Origin: Pseudomonas akapageensis
Lineage (GTDB): Bacteria; Pseudomonadota; Gammaproteobacteria; Pseudomonadales; Pseudomonadaceae
Assembly (NCBI RefSeq): GCF_011355085.1
Contig: NZ_VXCP01000001.1
Coordinates: 324,285 to 388,284, forward strand
Direction of reading: 5' to 3'
Length of the DNA stretch: 64,000 bases
Numbering within the stretch: the first letter of the stretch is position 1; every line of letters starts with the position of its first letter. The notes below the pieces were generated by a model. It searched no databases. It was given only the letters and a program-made list of their open reading frames with translations, and was not told the origin of the DNA. Below are positions 8,477 to 18,150 of this stretch, in pieces. The position numbers and the translations under genes are program-made.

Positions 8477-9418
8477 TCAGTCGAAGTGCTGATCGAGGAA
8501 ATCGAAATAACGCGTACGGATCGCCGGCAGCTCATTGGCCAGGTGATGCCGCGCTTCGGGTAACAGCAAGACCTTCGGGCCTGCGAACTTGTGCTTGAGC
8601 ACGCTCAGGTTGTGCGGCCAATCCACGGTCATGTCCGCTTGCCCTTGCACGATCAACGGTGCCCGCAGACTGGCCGGCGCTGCTTCGATGTAACTGACCC
8701 AGCGGATCAAGGCCCCGACCCAGGCGGTCGGCAGGCGTAGCGGCTGCAGCGGATCGGCCTGCAGAAACGGCAGGAAGGTCGGGTCGTTGGTGTTCTCGCT
8801 GAAACGGCGCTCGATACCTTTGACGAACGGCTTGAGCAGCCGGTAGCTGAATTTGGACCAGGACCAGGCGCGCGGCCGGACCAGCGGCGCCAGCAGGACG
8901 ACCTGCCCCTGCGCCGGGCTGCCCGCGCCCTTGTGCAGCAGATGGTCGATCACAATGGCGCCGCCCGTACTCTGCCCGAACAAGTGCCAGGGTTGTGGCA
9001 GATCCAGCGCTTTGGCTTCATTGAACAGGGCCTCCAGCGTGTGCTGGTAGTGCGCAAAATCGTCGATGCTGGCGCGCTCGCCGCTCGACAGGCCATGGCC
9101 TGGCAAATCGCAGGAAATCACCGCGAAACCACGTGCCAACGCCCAATCGACCACGTGCCGATACAGCCCCATGTGATCATAGAAACCGTGCAGCAAAAAC
9201 AGCGTCGCCACAGGAGCCGGCGGGCGCCAGACCTGGCCAACCAGGGTAAACCCCGGCACCTCGAAGCGTCCCAGCCAGCTGTGCGCCCTGTCCTGGCGCT
9301 CAGCCAAGTCCAACCCGTAAAAGCGCTGATAGGCCAGCCCCTGCTGCGACAGCGGCTGCATGGCAGCCAACGGCGGCAGGCTGGCACGCAAGGCGTCGGG
9401 TTGAAACATCGCAGACAT
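8477..9418 (-). CDS. Alpha/beta hydrolase (serine aminopeptidase S33 / lysophospholipase-like)
   Basis: 313 residues from the ATG at 9418, with GGAAG 6 bases upstream; the open frame continues to 9541 without a better site. The core motifs are LFLLHGFYDHMG (oxyanion region), CDLPGHGLSSG, and the nucleophile S150 in FGQSTGG. The likely acid is in QGQADMTVDW and the histidine in EARHHLAN. This matches the S33/Hydrolase_4 family of cytosolic lipases and esterases. It is divergent from the thioredoxin-fold gene. The substrate is unknown. Confidence 0.86.
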   Translation of the reverse strand: MSAMFQPDALRASLPPLAAMQPLSQQGLAYQRFYGLDLAERQDRAHSWLGRFEVPGFTLVGQVWRPPAPVATLFLLHGFYDHMGLYRHVVDWALARGFAVISCDLPGHGLSSGERASIDDFAHYQHTLEALFNEAKALDLPQPWHLFGQSTGGAIVIDHLLHKGAGSPAQGQVVLLAPLVRPRAWSWSKFSYRLLKPFVKGIERRFSENTNDPTFLPFLQADPLQPLRLPTAWVGALIRWVSYIEAAPASLRAPLIVQGQADMTVDWPHNLSVLKHKFAGPKVLLLPEARHHLANELPAIRTRYFDFLDQHFD

Positions 9419-9529
9419 AGAGGCTTCCGAACCAGGGCGCAACGCGCCGAATTCAAGGGACAGGCCTCTGATATTCATCTGTCCGCGCAAGCATGGCAAG
9501 CTAGGCGCCCCGTTTCGGATGGATCCAGC

Positions 9530-10102
9530 ATGCCCCCGCACCGCCGCAAGACCATTATTGCCAGCCTCTGCGCCCTGCTTTGCGCTGCCGGGCTATGGGC
9601 GGCCTACGACTGGTTCCAGGGCCGCTACATCCGCCCCTTCGACAACCAGACGGCGCTGTTTTCCGGCGACATGCTCAATCTGCCCGCCGAACTGGCAGGA
9701 CCAGGCCCCATCCGGCTAGTGCATTTCTGGGACCCCGCCTGCCCATGCAACGTCGGCAACCAGCAGCACCTGGGGGAATTGATCGAGCATTTCGCCCCGC
9801 AAGGCGCGGTGTTCTATGCCGTGCAAAAGCCCGGCACGCGCGGCCAACTGCCCGCCAACCTCAGCGCGCTCAAGCCCTTGCCCGGCCTGCCCGGCTCGGA
9901 ACACCTGCCCGCCAGCCCTGCCGTGGCGATCTGGGATCGCAATGGAAAACTGGCTTACTTCGGGCCATACAGCGAAGGGGCGACCTGCAACTCCAAGAAC
10001 AGTTTTATCGAACCGATCCTCCAGGCGTTGAGCGAAGGCCGCCCGGTAAACGCAACCCACACCCTGGCTGTGGGTTGCTATTGTCCGTGGCAGGCACACT
10101 AA
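9530..10102 (+). CDS. Membrane-anchored thioredoxin-fold protein (DUF6436-like)
   Basis: 190 residues from the ATG at 9530. One N-terminal hydrophobic segment (TIIASLCALLCAAGLWAA) anchors or exports it. VHFWDPACPCNVGNQQHL has the layout of a thioredoxin active site but with CPC in place of CxxC. Further cysteines sit in GATCNSKN and in the C-terminal GCYCPW, which could form a second redox pair. I place it in DUF6436 by recollection of the CPC pattern, so family membership is moderate. It is 12 bases upstream of the Ntn-hydrolase gene and probably in its operon; it could assist export or disulfide state, but that is speculation. Confidence 0.72.
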   Translation: MPPHRRKTIIASLCALLCAAGLWAAYDWFQGRYIRPFDNQTALFSGDMLNLPAELAGPGPIRLVHFWDPACPCNVGNQQHLGELIEHFAPQGAVFYAVQKPGTRGQLPANLSALKPLPGLPGSEHLPASPAVAIWDRNGKLAYFGPYSEGATCNSKNSFIEPILQALSEGRPVNATHTLAVGCYCPWQAH

Positions 10103-10114
10103 TAAGGAATTGCG

Positions 10115-12505
10115 ATGAAACGCCGGCTGTCCCTTCTCGCCATCGTCGTAGCCGCCATGGCCGTTGGCGGTGGCACCTGGTATGTGCAAAGCAAACAGCC
10201 CGTGCGTGACGGCGAAGTCGCCGTGGCGCATTTGCAGTCACCGGTCAGCGTGCGCTATGACGCCCGCGGCGTGCCGCATATCCAGGCGCAGAACGAGGCC
10301 GATCTATACCGCGCGCTGGGCTACGTACACGCCCAGGACCGGCTGTTCCAGATGGAGGTCATGCGCCGCCTGGCCCGGGGCGAGCTGGCCGAAGTGCTGG
10401 GCGCCAAGATGGTCGACACCGACCGGCTGTTCCGCAGCCTGCGCATCCGCGAACAAGCGAAAGTCGTGGTTGATCGCCAGGACAAGCAGTCCCCGGCCTG
10501 GAAGGCGCTGCAAGCGTATCTGGAAGGCGTAAACGCCTGGCAGGACTCGCATCCCCGGCCGCTGGAGTTCGACGTCCTGGGCATCCCCAGCCGACCGTTC
10601 AGCGCCGAAGACACCATCAGCGTCGCCGGTTACATGGCCTACAGCTTTGCCGCCGCCTTTCGCACCGAGCCGCTGCTGACCTACATTCGCGACCAACTGG
10701 GTCCTGAATACCTGAAAGTGTTCGATCTCGACTGGCACCCTGAAGGTGTCCTGCAAAAGGCACCGCCATTGAGTGCAAATGACTGGAAGAGCCTCAACAG
10801 CCTCGCACGCCTGAGCGACCAGGCCATGGTCGAGGCTGGCCTGCCACAGTTCGAAGGCAGCAATGCCTGGGCCGTGGCCGGCAGCCGCACGCACAGTGGC
10901 AAGCCGCTGCTGGCCGGCGATCCACATATACGCTTCGCCGTTCCCGCAGTCTGGTACGAAGCACAGTTATCGGCACCAGGCTTCGAGCTGTATGGCTATC
11001 ACCAGGCGCTCAACCCCTTCGCGTCGCTGGGGCATAACCTGGACTTCGGCTGGAGCCTGACCATGTTCCAGAACGACGACATCGACCTGATCGCCGAAAA
11101 GGTCAACCCCGACAACCCCGAACAAGTCTGGTACCACGGTCAGTGGGTTGACATGACCCGCAGCGAAACGCAGATTGCCGTGAAGAATGCCGAGCCGGTC
11201 ACGGTCACGCTGCGCAGGACACCGCACGGCCCGGTCGTTAATGACGTGCTCGGCCCTAACGCCGGGACCACGCCGATCGCGATGTGGTGGTCGTTCCTGG
11301 AAACCGAGAACCCGATTCTCGATGGCTTCTACCAGATCAACCGCGCCGACAGCCTCGAAAAAATGCGCAGCGCCGCCGCCAAGGTCCAGGCCCCCGGCCT
11401 GAATCTGGTCTGGGCCAACGCCCCGGGCGATATCGGCTGGTGGGCCGCTGCGCAATTGCCGATCCGCCCGGCCGGGGTCAACCCGGCGTTCATTCTCGAC
11501 GGCACCACCGCTGATGCCGACAAGCTCGGGTTCTACCCGTTCAGCGCCAACCCTCAGGAAGAAAACCCCGCGCGCGGCTACGTTGTCTCGGCCAACTTCC
11601 AGCCAGTGTCCCCAACGGCCATGGAAATCCCGGGTTACTACAACCTGGCCGATCGTGGCCAGCAGCTCAACAAACAGTTGGGTGATGACAGCGTGAAGTG
11701 GGACCTGCAGAACAGTCGGCAGCTGCAACTGGGAACTACAACCGCTTATGGCCCAAGAACCCTCGCACCGCTGCTGCCTGTGTTGCGTGAGGTGGTGGTC
11801 GAGCCCGGCGAGAAAGCGCTACTGGAACAGTTGGCCGCCTGGCAAGGCGACTACCCGCTGGACTCGGTAAGCGCCACCCTGTTCAACCAGTTGCTCTATG
11901 CACTCAGCCGCTCGGCCATGCAGGATGAACTCGGCGATGCGCTATTCGACACCCTGCTTTCGACCCGCGTGATCGATGCCGCCCTGCCACGCCTGGCAGC
12001 GGATGCCGACTCCCCCTGGTGGGATGATCACGGCTCACCGAGCCACGGCAGCCGCACCGATGCGGTCAAGCACGCCTGGGACAGCAGCATCGCGCACTTG
12101 CGCACAACCCTGGGCAACAACCCTGCCGACTGGCAATGGGGCAAGGCGCACACCCTCACCCACAACCACCCGCTGGGCACGCAGAAGCCCCTGGACCGAC
12201 TGTTCAACGTCGGCCCCTTCGCCGCACCGGGCAGCCACGAAGTGCCGAACAACCTGTCAGCCAAAATCGGCCCGGCGCCCTGGCCTGTGACCTATGGGCC
12301 GTCCACACGCCGGCTGATCGACTTCGCCGACCCGGCGCATGCCTTGACCGTCAACCCGGTGGGGCAGAGTGGCGTGCGCTTTGACCGGCATTATGCGGAT
12401 CAGGCACAGGAGTATATCGAGGGGGGGTATCAGCAGGTGCTGATGGAGGAGAAGGATGTGGCGGGAGGGACTGTGAGCACGTTGAGGTTGGTGCCAGGCT
12501 CATAA
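10115..12505 (+). CDS. hacB: Penicillin-acylase-family Ntn hydrolase, HacB-like AHL acylase
   Basis: 796 residues. The N-terminus is a signal sequence (LSLLAIVVAAMAVGGGTW). RDARGVPHIQA-like text (YDARGVPHIQAQNEADLYRA) starts the alpha chain, and the autoprocessing nucleophile is S249 in EGSNAWAVAGSR, giving a beta chain that begins at SNAWAV. GDPHIRFAVPAVWYE and FASLGHNLDFGWSLT are conserved beta-chain motifs. The family cleaves amides, including beta-lactams and N-acyl-homoserine lactones. In P. aeruginosa the AHL acylase HacB lies next to spuH, exactly the position here, so quorum-signal degradation is the best guess, not proven. It is convergent with spuH across a palindromic repeat. Confidence 0.85.
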   Translation: MKRRLSLLAIVVAAMAVGGGTWYVQSKQPVRDGEVAVAHLQSPVSVRYDARGVPHIQAQNEADLYRALGYVHAQDRLFQMEVMRRLARGELAEVLGAKMVDTDRLFRSLRIREQAKVVVDRQDKQSPAWKALQAYLEGVNAWQDSHPRPLEFDVLGIPSRPFSAEDTISVAGYMAYSFAAAFRTEPLLTYIRDQLGPEYLKVFDLDWHPEGVLQKAPPLSANDWKSLNSLARLSDQAMVEAGLPQFEGSNAWAVAGSRTHSGKPLLAGDPHIRFAVPAVWYEAQLSAPGFELYGYHQALNPFASLGHNLDFGWSLTMFQNDDIDLIAEKVNPDNPEQVWYHGQWVDMTRSETQIAVKNAEPVTVTLRRTPHGPVVNDVLGPNAGTTPIAMWWSFLETENPILDGFYQINRADSLEKMRSAAAKVQAPGLNLVWANAPGDIGWWAAAQLPIRPAGVNPAFILDGTTADADKLGFYPFSANPQEENPARGYVVSANFQPVSPTAMEIPGYYNLADRGQQLNKQLGDDSVKWDLQNSRQLQLGTTTAYGPRTLAPLLPVLREVVVEPGEKALLEQLAAWQGDYPLDSVSATLFNQLLYALSRSAMQDELGDALFDTLLSTRVIDAALPRLAADADSPWWDDHGSPSHGSRTDAVKHAWDSSIAHLRTTLGNNPADWQWGKAHTLTHNHPLGTQKPLDRLFNVGPFAAPGSHEVPNNLSAKIGPAPWPVTYGPSTRRLIDFADPAHALTVNPVGQSGVRFDRHYADQAQEYIEGGYQQVLMEEKDVAGGTVSTLRLVPGS

Positions 12506-12514
12506 CCTCGTCAA

Positions 12515-12620
12515 CCTCGTTCCCACGCTCCGCGTGGGAATGCAGTGCCCGACGCTCCAGCGTCATCCCGGGACGCGGAGCGTCCCAAGAGGCATTCCCA
12601 CGCGGAGCGTGGGGACGAGG
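12515..12620. repeat. Long palindromic intergenic element, copy 1
   Basis: Outer arms of 29 bases begin CCTCGTTCCCACGCTCCGCG and return at the other end with a single mismatch. Each arm is itself a hairpin (CCCACG to CGTGGG). Between them lie short palindromes such as GACGCTCCAGCGTC. The same about 105-base design recurs at 23033, 30026 and 36274. It fills the convergent gap between the Ntn-hydrolase gene and spuH. Confidence 0.9.
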
Positions 12621-12638
12621 GTACGAGGGGCTGAAGCC

Positions 12639-13529
12639 TTACACCGAAACCGGTGCCGCAGCCCGACGCGCATCCGGCTGCTTCCACGAATCGGCAGCGC
12701 CTTCTTCGATGGCCTGCTGGATCGCACGGCGACGACGCTCTTCGGCCTGACGGCTGAAGAACCAGACCAGGAAAGTCACCAGCGAGACCGCCAACAGGAT
12801 CAGGCTGGCCACGGCGTTGATTTCCGGCTTCACGCCCAGGCGCACGGCAGAGAAGACTTCCATCGGCAAGGTGGTCGAGCCGGGACCGGAAACGAAGCTG
12901 GCCAACACCAGGTCGTCCAGCGACAGGGCGAAGGACATCATGCCACCCGCTGCCAGTGACGGCGCGATCATCGGGATGGTGATCAGGAAGAACACCTTCC
13001 ACGGCCGCGCACCGAGATCCATGGCGGCCTCTTCGATGGACAGGTCCAGCTCACGCAGGCGCGCCGACACCACGACCGCCACATAGGCGGCGCAGAACGT
13101 GGTGTGAGCGATCCAGATGGTCACGATGCCCCGCTCCTGCGGCCAGCCGATCATCTGCGCCATGGCCACGAACAACAGCAACAGCGACAGACCGGTGATC
13201 ACCTCGGGCATTACCAGCGGCGCGGTCACCAGGCCACCGAACAGCGTGCGCCCCTTGAAGCGGGTCACACGGGTCAGGACGAAGGCGGCCAGCGTGCCCA
13301 GCGCCACAGCCGCAATGGCCGTGTAGCAGGCGATTTCCAGGGAGCGCACCACCGAGCTCATCAGTTGAGTGTTATCGGCAAGGCCGATGTACCACTTCAC
13401 CGACCAGCCACCCCAGACCGTCACCAGTTTGGAGGCGTTGAACGAATAGATGACCAGGATCAGCATGGGCAGGTAGATGAACAACAGGCCCAACACCAGC
13501 ATCAGGCTGGAGAATTTAAAACGCTTCAT
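12639..13529 (-). CDS. spuH: Polyamine ABC transporter permease SpuH (PotI-like)
   Basis: 296 residues with six hydrophobic segments, from LMLVLGLLFIYLPMLILVIY to ASLILLAVSLVTFLVWFF. The cytoplasmic EAA loop reads EEAAMDLGARPWKVFFLITI. This is the second of two inner-membrane permeases for putrescine/spermidine uptake (PotI class). The start overlaps the end of spuG by 4 bases, indicating translational coupling. It is the last gene of the spu operon and ends just before a palindromic repeat. The C-terminal tail is alanine- and arginine-rich and longer than in E. coli PotI. Confidence 0.94.
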   Translation of the reverse strand: MKRFKFSSLMLVLGLLFIYLPMLILVIYSFNASKLVTVWGGWSVKWYIGLADNTQLMSSVVRSLEIACYTAIAAVALGTLAAFVLTRVTRFKGRTLFGGLVTAPLVMPEVITGLSLLLLFVAMAQMIGWPQERGIVTIWIAHTTFCAAYVAVVVSARLRELDLSIEEAAMDLGARPWKVFFLITIPMIAPSLAAGGMMSFALSLDDLVLASFVSGPGSTTLPMEVFSAVRLGVKPEINAVASLILLAVSLVTFLVWFFSRQAEERRRRAIQQAIEEGAADSWKQPDARRAAAPVSV

Positions 13530-14446
13530 GCCCGGCCCTCCATCTCTTTGGCCTGACTACGGTTGAAGAGCAGAATCGGCACGATCAGGATCGCCAGCAT
13601 CACCACCGCCAGGGCAGAGGCTACCGGCCAGTCGCGGTTGTTGAAGAACTCTTGCCACAACACCTTACCGATCATCAAGGTTTCCGGGCCACCCAGCAGT
13701 TCCGGGATAACGAACTCACCCACCACCGGGATGAACACCAGCATGCAACCGGCGACGATGCCGTTCTTGGCCAGCGGCACGGTGATTTTCCAGAAGTTGT
13801 TGAAGTTGCTCGAGCCCAGGTCCGACGCGGCTTCGAGCAGGCTCTGGTCGTGTTTGACCAGGTTGGCGTACAACGGCAGGATCATGAACGGCAGGTAGGA
13901 ATACACCACGCCGATATAGACCGCCAGGTTCGTGTTGAGAATCTGCAAGGGTTGATCGATCAGCCCCAGCCACAACAGGAAGGCATTGAGCAGGCCGTTG
14001 TTGCTGAGGATGCCCATCCAGGCGTACACACGAATCAGGATCGCCGTCCAGGTCGGCATCATGATCAGCAGCAGCAGGACCGTCTGGCGCTCCGGACGGG
14101 CCTTGGAGATGGCATAGGCCATCGGGAAACCGACCAGAAGGCACAGGATCGTGCTGAAGAGGGCAATTCTCAGGGAACCGAGATACGCCGAAATATACAG
14201 TTCGTCATCGCCCAGCATCGCGTAGTTGCCCAGGTTGAGCACCAACTCGATTTTCTGTTCAACGAAGTTGTAGATCTCGGTGTATGGCGGAATGGCCACG
14301 TCGGCTTCGGCGAAGCTGATCTTCAGGACGATGAAGAACGGCAGCATGAAGAACAGGAACAGCCAGAGAAACGGCACGCCGATGACAAACTGGCGACCGC
14401 CGGGCGTTATTCGTTCCAGGGCACGTTTGAGCTTTCGAATTTTCAT
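13526..14446 (-). CDS. spuG: Polyamine ABC transporter permease SpuG (PotH-like)
   Basis: 306 residues with about six membrane segments (FLWLFLFFMLPFFIVLKI, FSTILCLLVGFPMAYAI, VLLLLIMMPTWTAILIRVY and others). The EAA loop is EAASDLGSSNFNNFWKITVP, matching the PotH class. It partners SpuH in the membrane channel driven by SpuF. The ATG overlaps the stop of spuF by 4 bases, and its own end overlaps spuH. Confidence 0.94.
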   Translation of the reverse strand: MKIRKLKRALERITPGGRQFVIGVPFLWLFLFFMLPFFIVLKISFAEADVAIPPYTEIYNFVEQKIELVLNLGNYAMLGDDELYISAYLGSLRIALFSTILCLLVGFPMAYAISKARPERQTVLLLLIMMPTWTAILIRVYAWMGILSNNGLLNAFLLWLGLIDQPLQILNTNLAVYIGVVYSYLPFMILPLYANLVKHDQSLLEAASDLGSSNFNNFWKITVPLAKNGIVAGCMLVFIPVVGEFVIPELLGGPETLMIGKVLWQEFFNNRDWPVASALAVVMLAILIVPILLFNRSQAKEMEGRA

Positions 14447-15585
14447 GAGCGAAGTACCACGCCGCTGTCATCTTCCCACCACACATAGACCTGATCGTCC
14501 CAGGTAGGACGCGTACCACGGCGCTCGGCGTTGGCCACGAAGGATTGCACCAGCTTGCCGCAGGGCAATTCGACATAGAAGACCGAGTGGCCACCCAGGT
14601 AAGCGATATCGTGAACCTTGCCGCGCGACCAGTTGTACTGGCCCTCAGGCTGCTCGGTGGTGACCAGCAGTTTTTCCGGACGGATCGCATAGGTGATCTT
14701 CTTGTCCTGCACCGACGTGCTGACGCCGTGGCCGACATAGATATTGCGCTCAAGCTCGGGGCTTGCGATCAGCGCATGGCCCTCGGCATCCTCGACCACT
14801 TCACCATCGAACAGGTTGACGTTACCGATGAACTCGCACACCAGGCGGCTGGTCGGGGTTTCATAGATATCGATCGGGCTGCCGATCTGGGCGATCCAGC
14901 CCAGGTGCATGATGGCGATGCGCTGGGCCATGGTCATGGCCTCTTCCTGGTCGTGGGTCACCATGACGCAGGTCACGCCGACGCGCTCGATGATTTCCAC
15001 CAACTCGAGCTGCATCTGCGAGCGCAGTTTCTTGTCCAGTGCACCCATGGGCTCGTCGAGCAGCAGCAGCTTCGGACGCTTGGCCAGGGAACGGGCCAGG
15101 GCAACACGCTGACGCTGACCACCGGACAATTGATGCGGCTTGCGCTTGGCATATTGGCTCATCTGCACCAGCTTGAGCATCTCGGCCACGCGGGCATCGA
15201 TTTCAGCCGCAGGGATCTTGTCCTGCTTGAGGCCGAAGGCAATGTTCTGCGCCACGGTCATGTGCGGGAACAGTGCATAGGACTGGAACATCATGTTGAT
15301 CGGCCGCTCGTAGGGCGGCATTTCGGTGATGTCCACGCCATCGAGGAAGATACGCCCCTCGGTCGGCCGCTCGAAACCGGCCAACATGCGCAGCAAGGTG
15401 GATTTACCCGAACCAGAACCGCCGAGCAGGGCGAAAATCTCGCCCTTGTTGATTTGCAGGGACACATCGTCCACGGCAATCGTCTCGTCGAACTTCTTCG
15501 TGACCCGGTCGATTTTGACCAGCACCTGCTTGGGTTGCTGGTCGCCCTCGAGGGCTTTCTTATAGGCACCGGAGGCAACTGCCAT
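14443..15585 (-). CDS. spuF: Polyamine ABC transporter ATPase SpuF (PotG/PotA-like)
   Basis: 380 residues from the ATG at 15585, with GGGAG about 9 bases upstream; the frame continues to 15603. Walker A is GGSGSGKST, the signature LSGGQRQRVALARSLAKR, Walker B LLLLDEPMGALD, and the switch histidine lies in VMVTHDQEEA. A C-terminal TOBE region (YAIRPEKLLV onwards) is normal for the PotA/PotG branch. It powers import of putrescine or spermidine through SpuG/SpuH. It is 55 bases downstream of spuE. Confidence 0.95.
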   Translation of the reverse strand: MAVASGAYKKALEGDQQPKQVLVKIDRVTKKFDETIAVDDVSLQINKGEIFALLGGSGSGKSTLLRMLAGFERPTEGRIFLDGVDITEMPPYERPINMMFQSYALFPHMTVAQNIAFGLKQDKIPAAEIDARVAEMLKLVQMSQYAKRKPHQLSGGQRQRVALARSLAKRPKLLLLDEPMGALDKKLRSQMQLELVEIIERVGVTCVMVTHDQEEAMTMAQRIAIMHLGWIAQIGSPIDIYETPTSRLVCEFIGNVNLFDGEVVEDAEGHALIASPELERNIYVGHGVSTSVQDKKITYAIRPEKLLVTTEQPEGQYNWSRGKVHDIAYLGGHSVFYVELPCGKLVQSFVANAERRGTRPTWDDQVYVWWEDDSGVVLRS

Positions 15586-15640
15586 TAACGAAACTCCCAA
15601 CAAATTTGCAGCCCGCCCGCCAGGGTCGGACCGTGGATAT

Positions 15641-16840
<1,200 letters not shown>

Positions 16841-16851
16841 TCATTTAATGT

Positions 16852-16883
16852 CTGTTGCCGCGGCTATCAGGCCGCGACAACAG
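16852..16883 (-). other. Intercistronic stem-loop between spuD and spuE
   Basis: Thirteen-base arms (CTGTTGCCGCGGC and GCCGCGACAACAG) pair with one wobble or mismatch around a six-base loop. It starts 10 bases after the spuD stop. No T-run follows on the transcribed strand, so it looks like a stability or attenuation hairpin that lets the binding protein be made in excess, as is usual in ABC operons. Confidence 0.65.
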
Positions 16884-16892
16884 GTATTTCAA

Positions 16893-17990
16893 TTACTTAC
16901 CCGATTTGATCTTGGTCCAGCTGCGGGTCATGATCCGCTGTGTAGCGGCCGGCAAGTCGGCGATCGCATACAGCTTGGCCAGCACGTCCGCTGGCGGGTA
17001 AACGCCCGGGTCGCTGGTGATGTCCTTGTCCACCAACGGCGTTGCCGCCGCGTTGCCGTTCGGGAAACGCACGGTGTTGGTGATCTCGGCCATGATTTCC
17101 GGCTTCATCAGGAAGTTCATCCACTTGTAGGCGCCTTCGACGTTCTCGGCATCCTTGGGGATGGCGACCATGTCGTAGAAGCTGCCTGCACCTTCCTTGG
17201 GAATGTTGTAGCTGACTTTTACCTTGTCGCCGGCTTCCGAGGCACGGGACTTGGCCTGGTAGACGTCACCCGAGTAACCGACGGCGACGCAGATGTTGCC
17301 GTTGGCCAGGTCGGAAATGTACTTGGACGAGTGGAAGTATGCGATCGAAGGACGGACCTTCATGATCAGCGCTTCAGCCTTGTCGATGTCTTCTTTCTTC
17401 TGGCTGTCGGTTGGCAAGCCCAGGTAGTGCAACGCCGCCGGAATCATCTCGGTTGGCGAGTCGAGGAGGCTGATGCCGCAAGCTTTCAGCTTTTCAGCAT
17501 TTTCCGGCTTGAAGATCAGATCCCAGGAATCGGTTGGTGCGTCGGCACCCAGCGCCGCCTTGACCTTCTCGGCGTTGTAGCCAATACCGATCGAACCCCA
17601 CATGTACGGGAAGGCATGCTCGTTGCCCGGGTCGCTCACCGATACGGCCTTGAGCAGGTCAGGGTTCAGGTTTTTCCAGTTAGGCAGCTTGGACTTGTCC
17701 AGCTTCTGGTAAACGCCGGCCTTGATCTGCTTGGCCAGGAAGTTGTTGGACGGCACGACCACGTCGTAGCCGGACTTGCCTGCCAGCAACTTGGCTTCCA
17801 GGGTTTCGTTACTGTCAAAGACGTCATAGACGACCTTGATGCCCGACTCTTCCTCGAACTTCTTCACAGTGTCCGGCGCAATGTAGTCCGACCAGTTGTA
17901 AACGTGCAGGACTTTATCGTCAGCCTGAACAGCACCGGCCATTGCCCCCAACAGCGACATTGCGAGGAGAGTCTTGCCCAATTTCTTCAT
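16893..17990 (-). CDS. spuD: Polyamine-binding periplasmic protein SpuD-like (putrescine)
   Basis: 365 residues with a clean signal peptide ([20 protein letters not shown], cleaved after VQA). The mature start [20 protein letters not shown] and [18 protein letters not shown] define the PotF/SpuD family. Closely similar to the neighbouring SpuE-like protein throughout, ending with the same RIMTRxWTKxKSGK tail. By position it corresponds to the putrescine-binding protein of the P. aeruginosa spu operon; specificity is inferred. About 160 bases separate it from spuC, so an internal promoter is possible. Confidence 0.93.
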   Translation of the reverse strand: MKKLGKTLLAMSLLGAMAGAVQADDKVLHVYNWSDYIAPDTVKKFEEESGIKVVYDVFDSNETLEAKLLAGKSGYDVVVPSNNFLAKQIKAGVYQKLDKSKLPNWKNLNPDLLKAVSVSDPGNEHAFPYMWGSIGIGYNAEKVKAALGADAPTDSWDLIFKPENAEKLKACGISLLDSPTEMIPAALHYLGLPTDSQKKEDIDKAEALIMKVRPSIAYFHSSKYISDLANGNICVAVGYSGDVYQAKSRASEAGDKVKVSYNIPKEGAGSFYDMVAIPKDAENVEGAYKWMNFLMKPEIMAEITNTVRFPNGNAAATPLVDKDITSDPGVYPPADVLAKLYAIADLPAATQRIMTRSWTKIKSGK

Positions 17991-18150
17991 GCGAAATGCT
18001 CCAGTTATTTTTTTACCTGTTCAGAAGCCGCTTCTCTGTCATCCAAGAGCCGGGCGACCGGAACAGTCCACAGTCTGGCAAGTTACAGGGCGCCCTTTCA
18101 AGTGAAGGTCGCCCTTATTACATGACGCTTTTCTGCGCTGAGACTAGCAC

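Noticed and set aside
12515-12620. Possible CRISPR-like repeats
   Set aside because: The repeated units are dispersed palindromes, single per locus, with no regular spacers and no cas genes.
14545-15588. Long plus-strand frame opposite spuF (and a similar one opposite spuB)
   Set aside because: Shadow frames of strongly conserved genes, without ribosome sites or motifs.
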